A stretch of 14,271 nt of DNA from Saccoglossus kowalevskii. Lineage: Eukaryota > Hemichordata > Enteropneusta > Harrimaniidae. A program made the position numbers and the translations under genes. This document shows, piece by piece, positions 12,501 through 14,271 of the stretch. The stretch spans positions 1,083,883-1,098,153 of the forward strand of contig NW_003123903.1 of NCBI RefSeq assembly GCF_000003605.2, in the 5' to 3' direction. Below the pieces are notes generated by a model. The model made no database searches. It was not told the origin of the DNA and saw nothing but the letters and a program-made list of their open reading frames with translations. The first letter of the stretch is position 1. Each line of letters begins with the position of its first letter.

Positions 12501-14203
12501 AATATGTTCAGACGCACGCTCACTCAGAGCATTAGCAACGAAAGTATCAAACAATAAATGTTTATCAAAATAAAACAATACACCATAATCCACCATTATT
12601 GCGTGAGATATTGTGACCCTATTTAAAGGTATTGTAACATCAATTTAAAAAAAAACACATGTATTTGAAATACTTGAGGACCGGGCATCCAGAGGTTTGA
12701 CTTATGTGATTTACATATCAGTCATTAAATAACATGTTAATTTGCATATCGCCGGTGAAAATACCAGCCGATCTACTCATCACAACTATCTCAAATTTAC
12801 AGATTCACTGTTGTAAAACCATGATCAGCTGATGTTTGCATTACATCTGCCTTTTGTGAAGATTTAAATCCAAATTTATGTCTTGTCTGTCTAAAATCCT
12901 GTGGTTTACCCAAGATTAAAATATGTCTTGTAAAGCACTGAAATGAAATGCAATTTTAGCAAATAACACACAATGCTTGATTTAACATGTACCATATTTT
13001 CTCTATTAGTAGCACATGTACTATATGTAAATGATACATGTGTTTCTGGTTAAAAAAAGTCAATGATATTTAAATGATCCATCATACAAACAATGCAATG
13101 ACAACATTTATTATTATTAAATAGAATAGATTTTTCACTGCATCATGAGTTTTATAGATTTACTATACCTCTCAGCAAATTCACATGTATAAATAAAAAA
13201 AAATGCCCATAGCCGGCAATAATTTAAATTTTTTTTGTATTGTTCACAGAAAAGTGATTTAGATTTTTATATTGATGTGCATGCCCACTCTACTCTTATG
13301 AATGGGTTCATGTATGGTAATGTGTACGATGACATGGAACGCTATGAAAGACAAGCTATATTCCCAAAACTACTTTGTGCAAATGCTGATGACTTTTCTA
13401 TGGTAAGTAGCTTGTCTTTTGTCATCTATCAAAGATTACTTTGAGATCATTGTCTGACTACCATGGGGAGTACGCTAAGTACGAAGAAGCCTATGTTGAA
13501 GAGTGGTTCTTTTATTTGGCTGATATTTAGATGATTCTTGATGTCAACGATTAAAATGCAGAGATAACAAAAGATTCTCTCTTATTATATGATGACAGGT
13601 CTTTTGAAAGAAATATATTCAGTGTATTCCTGCTAAGTACTTGTATTTTGGAATCTGCATGCAAACAGAATGTCCTCTGTGGGAGTGTCTATATCTTCAA
13701 TGTTCGGTCAAACTTTAAACAAATATTATTTCACTTTTGAATGTTGCTGCTCTCTGTATATCCTCAAATTCTTAATATCATTAAATCATTCTGTTGAGTA
13801 AAAGTTTTGAAAATGTCAAAATGAAAAATGTTGATTTAAAGGCTACCGGTAATATCAATTAGTGTGAACAAAATGAAAATCAAAACACATACACTGTGCT
13901 CATATTACCTTCTTGTTATAAATGTAATTGTTCTGAAAAGAAGAAAAAATATAATTATTATGTTTGAAATTTTACGTAGAAGAGCAACATTATTTTTGAA
14001 AATTATCTGCAGTTTAATAAATGCATTCTGTTTGTCATAGGGTAATACATCTTTTAATCGTGATGCAGTGAAAGCCGGAACAGCTCGTCGTTTCCTGGGT
14101 GGCATACTTGATGAGAGCTCTCATTGTTATACACTAGAAGTATCTTTTTTTTGTTATACAACAAGTACGACAAGTGCTCTACTGCCATACACTGAAGAAG
14201 GCT
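491..14203 (+). CDS. AGBL4: Cytosolic carboxypeptidase 6-like (AGBL4/CCP6), partial, six exons joined
   Basis: Joining 491-530, 1141-1230, 1498-1612, 9905-10016, 13250-13402 and 14041-14203 gives 224 codons plus one base with no stop. Counting from the first codon seen, the M14 metallocarboxypeptidase hallmarks appear in order: HPGE (His32 and Glu35, zinc ligands), NPDGV, GNYR (Arg82), DLNRHW (Asn91-Arg92), DVHAHS (His130, third zinc ligand) and TLEVSF (Glu203, catalytic base). Linker segments such as [26 protein letters not shown] and [10 protein letters not shown] match vertebrate CCP6 as I recall it. Known for the family: CCP6 is a cytosolic, zinc-dependent enzyme that removes glutamates from protein C-termini and shortens polyglutamate side chains, notably on tubulin. 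Only the middle of the roughly 500-residue protein is here; the N-terminal beta-rich domain and the tail lie outside. Calling it CCP6 rather than CCP5 or CCP1 rests on remembered similarity, not a tree. Confidence 0.93.
531..1140 (+). other. Intron, 610 bp
   Basis: Bounded by GTAAGG and TTTGTAG. AT-rich, with no family-like open frame and no clear repeat. Confidence 0.88.
1141..1230 (+). CDS. AGBL4: AGBL4-like exon with the zinc-binding HxxE motif
   Basis: The acceptor is tgatttgtag, ending at 1140. The first two bases complete an Asp codon (G|AT) from the previous exon. The exon then encodes [29 protein letters not shown] and ends on the first base of a Gly codon. His at 1194-1196 and Glu at 1203-1205 are the HxxE zinc ligands of M14 peptidases. 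The donor is G|GTTCGT at 1231, weaker than the others in the gene. Reading through it in frame meets a stop at 1329-1331, so the intron must be removed. The piece from VIFIT to FVCQ is close to vertebrate CCP6 ([20 protein letters not shown] as remembered). Confidence 0.96.
1231..1497 (+). other. Intron, 267 bp
   Basis: Bounded by GTTCGT and ATCATAG. It has an in-frame stop at 1329-1331. The small open frame on the minus strand overlaps the next exon and is a shadow. Confidence 0.9.
1498..1612 (+). CDS. AGBL4: AGBL4-like exon with the NPDGV and GNY(R) motifs
   Basis: The acceptor atcatag ends at 1497. The opening GT joins the preceding G to make Gly, giving the conserved CQG|IIDFLV run. The exon encodes [18 protein letters not shown] followed by [19 protein letters not shown], and ends with AG, the first two bases of an Arg codon. 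NPDGV is a signature of cytosolic carboxypeptidases. The Arg after GNY corresponds to Arg127 of carboxypeptidase A, which polarises the scissile carbonyl. The donor GTGAGT at 1613 is strong. Confidence 0.97.
1790..2227. mobile_element. Foldback / MITE-like element with long imperfect inverted arms
   Basis: The left side (1798 on) reads gagatgctgaatt..., then a tcacggacatcaagttatgaac-like stretch. The right side (2219 back) reads as its complement: ggagatgctgaat..., then acagacatcaagttacgaac. The pairing continues inward through cataaaccacgcccactttt (about 1890), which pairs with the complement of 2130-2150. It also includes attaacagaactttgagtta (about 1949-1968), which pairs with about 2075-2094. 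The arms are therefore about 150-180 bp each around a central loop. The 8 bp AAATTTCA occurs directly at both edges (1790-1797 and 2220-2227), a candidate target-site duplication. No transposase is encoded, so it would be a non-autonomous element. The 8-bp duplication and CAGAGATG-like end would fit a hAT-type origin, but this is inference. Confidence 0.8.
3869..3889. other. Short perfect hairpin, 8-bp stem
   Basis: The sequence cctgtgta, a 5-base loop cattt, and tacacagg form a perfect 8-bp stem. It lies in the large intron with no gene next to it. It may be chance. Confidence 0.5.
3995..4020 (+). repeat. Purine (A/G) tract
   Basis: A run of only A and G, made of A10, then gaagaag, then A-rich sequence, inside the large intron. 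Simple low-complexity sequence, with no gene-like content. Confidence 0.8.
6107..6129 (+). repeat. Poly(T) run, 23 bases
   Basis: Twenty-three T in a row inside the large intron. It could be a retroposon tail in reverse orientation, but no retroposon body or target duplication was recognised beside it. Open frames on either strand crossing it are artefacts. Confidence 0.9.
6648..6786. mobile_element. Compact hairpin element, about 139 bp
   Basis: The left arm has aaaattaaaat near 6651, tgcatgctcatt at 6680-6691 and ctattgttt at 6705-6713. The right arm has the complements: aaacaatag at 6722-6730, aatgagcatgca at 6741-6752 and attttaattttatt near 6771-6784. The loop is 8 bases (6714-6721). 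The arms are imperfect between these blocks. It could be a tiny MITE, a foldback relic or a transcribed hairpin. No target duplication is evident. Confidence 0.6.
7340..7350 (+). repeat. Poly(C) run, 11 bases
   Basis: Eleven C, followed by TCCC, in an otherwise AT-rich intron. On the minus strand this is a G-run. Confidence 0.85.
8250..9750. mobile_element. Possible DNA-transposon relic with TA-flanked inverted ends, about 1.5 kb
   Basis: The left end reads TA-CTGTAAATTAC and the right end TTTTACAG-TA, so the ends are inverted and each is flanked by TA. Inside each end lies the same block in opposite orientation: ggaattaatt...ttttcactgaa (8277-8309) on the left, ttcagtgaaagttaattc (9723-9740) on the right. 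The block also occurs inside the left end at 8317-8328, 8368-8386 and 8408-8427, and in weaker form at 9653-9666. A smaller boundary of 8252-8443 is also possible. The interior has no recognisable transposase. Confidence 0.5.
8299..8327. other. Perfect 11-bp stem hairpin
   Basis: ttttcactgaa (8299-8309) and ttcagtgaaaa (8317-8327) pair perfectly around a 7-base loop, ggaatga. The same sequence block recurs at the far end of the surrounding element, so it is probably a subterminal transposon motif. Confidence 0.7.
9905..10016 (+). CDS. AGBL4: AGBL4-like exon with the DLNRHW motif
   Basis: The acceptor ttgtattgtcag ends at 9904 and the donor GTAAGT starts at 10017. The first base completes the split Arg codon (AG|A). 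The exon then encodes [33 protein letters not shown] and DSDP, ending in phase 0. Asn at 9930-9932 and Arg at 9933-9935 match the Asn144-Arg145 pair of carboxypeptidase A that holds the substrate carboxylate. The segment is near-identical to the equivalent part of vertebrate CCP6 ([20 protein letters not shown]). Confidence 0.97.
10479..10979. mobile_element. MITE with 56-bp terminal inverted repeats, about 500 bp
   Basis: The left end (10479-10534) begins CTTAGGGACGACGTCAAAAG, and the complement of the right end (10924-10979) begins CTAAGGGACGACGTCAAAAG. Comparing the two 56-base arms by eye gives about 51 matches. The arms share agatcgatgtcg, ataaaaaactta and tttagttt. Just inside, GTGGGGGGTTTT occurs in the same orientation at both sides (10539-10550 and 10906-10917). 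The roughly 350 bp interior carries no transposase-like frame. The element may start a few bases further out (gcgcgt / cacgttg); no target duplication is clear. Confidence 0.85.
11811..11838. other. Short hairpin, 8-bp perfect stem
   Basis: catgtaaa (11811-11818) and tttacatg (11831-11838) pair around a 12-base loop. It begins a patch up to about 11960 with more CpG than its surroundings. Possibly part of an old repeat; no function is implied. Confidence 0.45.
12213..12390 (+). repeat. Diverged direct repeat, copy 1
   Basis: Begins cacatctgttgtgaagaatt and includes aaatccaaatttatgtc, gattaaaatatgtc.tgtaaa and cactgaaatgaaat. It ends in a 58-base stretch (12332-12389) that is identical to copy 2 about 640 bp downstream. 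The 5' part of the pair has several substitutions and small indels. Confidence 0.88.
12841..13031 (+). repeat. Diverged direct repeat, copy 2
   Basis: Carries the same blocks as copy 1 in the same order, with an extra ctgtggtttac-like piece near 12899. It ends in the identical 58-base core at 12974-13031 (tgcttgatttaacatg to ctatatgtaaa). The two copies are either dispersed members of one family or a local duplication. Confidence 0.88.
13250..13402 (+). CDS. AGBL4: AGBL4-like exon with the third zinc ligand
   Basis: This 51-codon exon has phase 0 at both ends, between acceptor attgttcacag (ending 13249) and donor GTAAGT (13403). It encodes [51 protein letters not shown]. The first His of DVHAHS (13280-13282) is the expected third zinc ligand, equivalent to His196 of carboxypeptidase A. 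The run matches vertebrate CCP6 ([19 protein letters not shown] and QAIFPKLLC as remembered). Being a multiple of three, skipping this exon would keep the frame but remove the ligand. Confidence 0.97.
13403..14040 (+). other. Intron, 638 bp
   Basis: Bounded by GTAAGT and TTGTCATAG, phase 0. No repeats or extra frames of note. The minus-strand frame at 13905-14105 overlaps the next exon and is a shadow. Confidence 0.92.
14041..14203 (+). CDS. AGBL4: AGBL4-like exon with the catalytic glutamate
   Basis: The acceptor tttgtcatag ends at 14040. The exon encodes [36 protein letters not shown], then [18 protein letters not shown]. Glu at 14137-14139 in TLEVSF is the expected catalytic Glu270 equivalent. 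I place the 3' end at 14203, with a GT at 14204: the leftover T would start a Tyr codon, as in the TEEAY run of vertebrate CCP6. This donor (GTATCC) is weak. The frame stays open to the window end at 14271, but those residues (ILLLCKFTILF...) have no family resemblance. The exon body is certain; its exact end is less so. Confidence 0.9.
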
Positions 14204-14271
14204 GTATCCTTTTGTTGTGCAAATTTACCATTCTCTTCCAAAAGCATATTTTCAAATCCTCATACAGCGTC
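14204..14271 (+). other. Probable start of the next intron, cut by the window
   Basis: Begins GTATCC after the TEEG codons. It stays open in the exon frame, but the predicted residues are hydrophobic and unlike the family (which has YMKLG after TEE), so I read it as intron. Confidence 0.6.

Larger units (their letters stand above)
10017..13249 (+). other. Intron, 3,233 bp
   Basis: Bounded by GTAAGT and TTCACAG, phase 0. It contains an inverted-end MITE (10479-10979) and a pair of diverged direct repeats (12213-12390 and 12841-13031). The stretch 10140-10440 is less AT-rich and has small open frames on both strands with no family resemblance. In 10980-12210 I see no gene; the 103-codon plus-strand frame at 11199-11510 shows no recognisable domain. 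Confidence 0.9.

Noticed and set aside
13235-13444. 69-codon open frame as a separate gene
   Set aside because: It is the AGBL4 exon 13250-13402 extended into introns on both sides.

Overview
This window is a piece of an animal nuclear genome. It is AT-rich, mostly non-coding, and has canonical GT..AG introns, transposon relics and homopolymer runs, with no bacterial gene layout. The only gene I can defend is the middle part of one plus-strand, multi-exon gene. Its pieces splice, in consistent phase, into the catalytic core of a cytosolic carboxypeptidase of peptidase family M14 (M14B/Nna1-like). The protein matches vertebrate AGBL4 (CCP6), a deglutamylase, best. Introns of several kilobases, AT-rich composition and foldback or MITE-like insertions, together with high but not vertebrate-level protein identity, suggest a marine invertebrate. 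A mollusc-like lophotrochozoan is my guess, at low confidence.

Layout: 1-490 is the 3' part of an upstream intron and opens with a degenerate minisatellite. Six coding exons follow: 491-530, 1141-1230, 1498-1612, 9905-10016, 13250-13402 and 14041-14203. They total 673 nt, or 224 codons plus one base, and every junction keeps the frame. The M14 zinc ligands (HxxE and a later His), the substrate-binding Arg, Asn-Arg and the catalytic Glu are all present. The amino-terminal and carboxy-terminal exons lie outside the window.

The 8.3 kb intron 1613-9904 holds a long foldback element (1790-2225), a compact hairpin element (6648-6786) and a region with TA-flanked inverted ends (8250-9750). The 3.2 kb intron 10017-13249 holds a roughly 500 bp MITE with well-preserved 56 bp inverted ends (10479-10979). 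It also holds two copies of a diverged repeat that share a perfect 58 bp core (12332-12389 and 12974-13031).

The remaining long open frames on either strand look like chance or repeat-derived frames. I saw no tRNA, rRNA, CRISPR array or second cellular gene. I cannot show a wholly new system here. The most unusual features are the repeat elements inside the introns, and the active-site arginine codon being split by an 8.3 kb intron.
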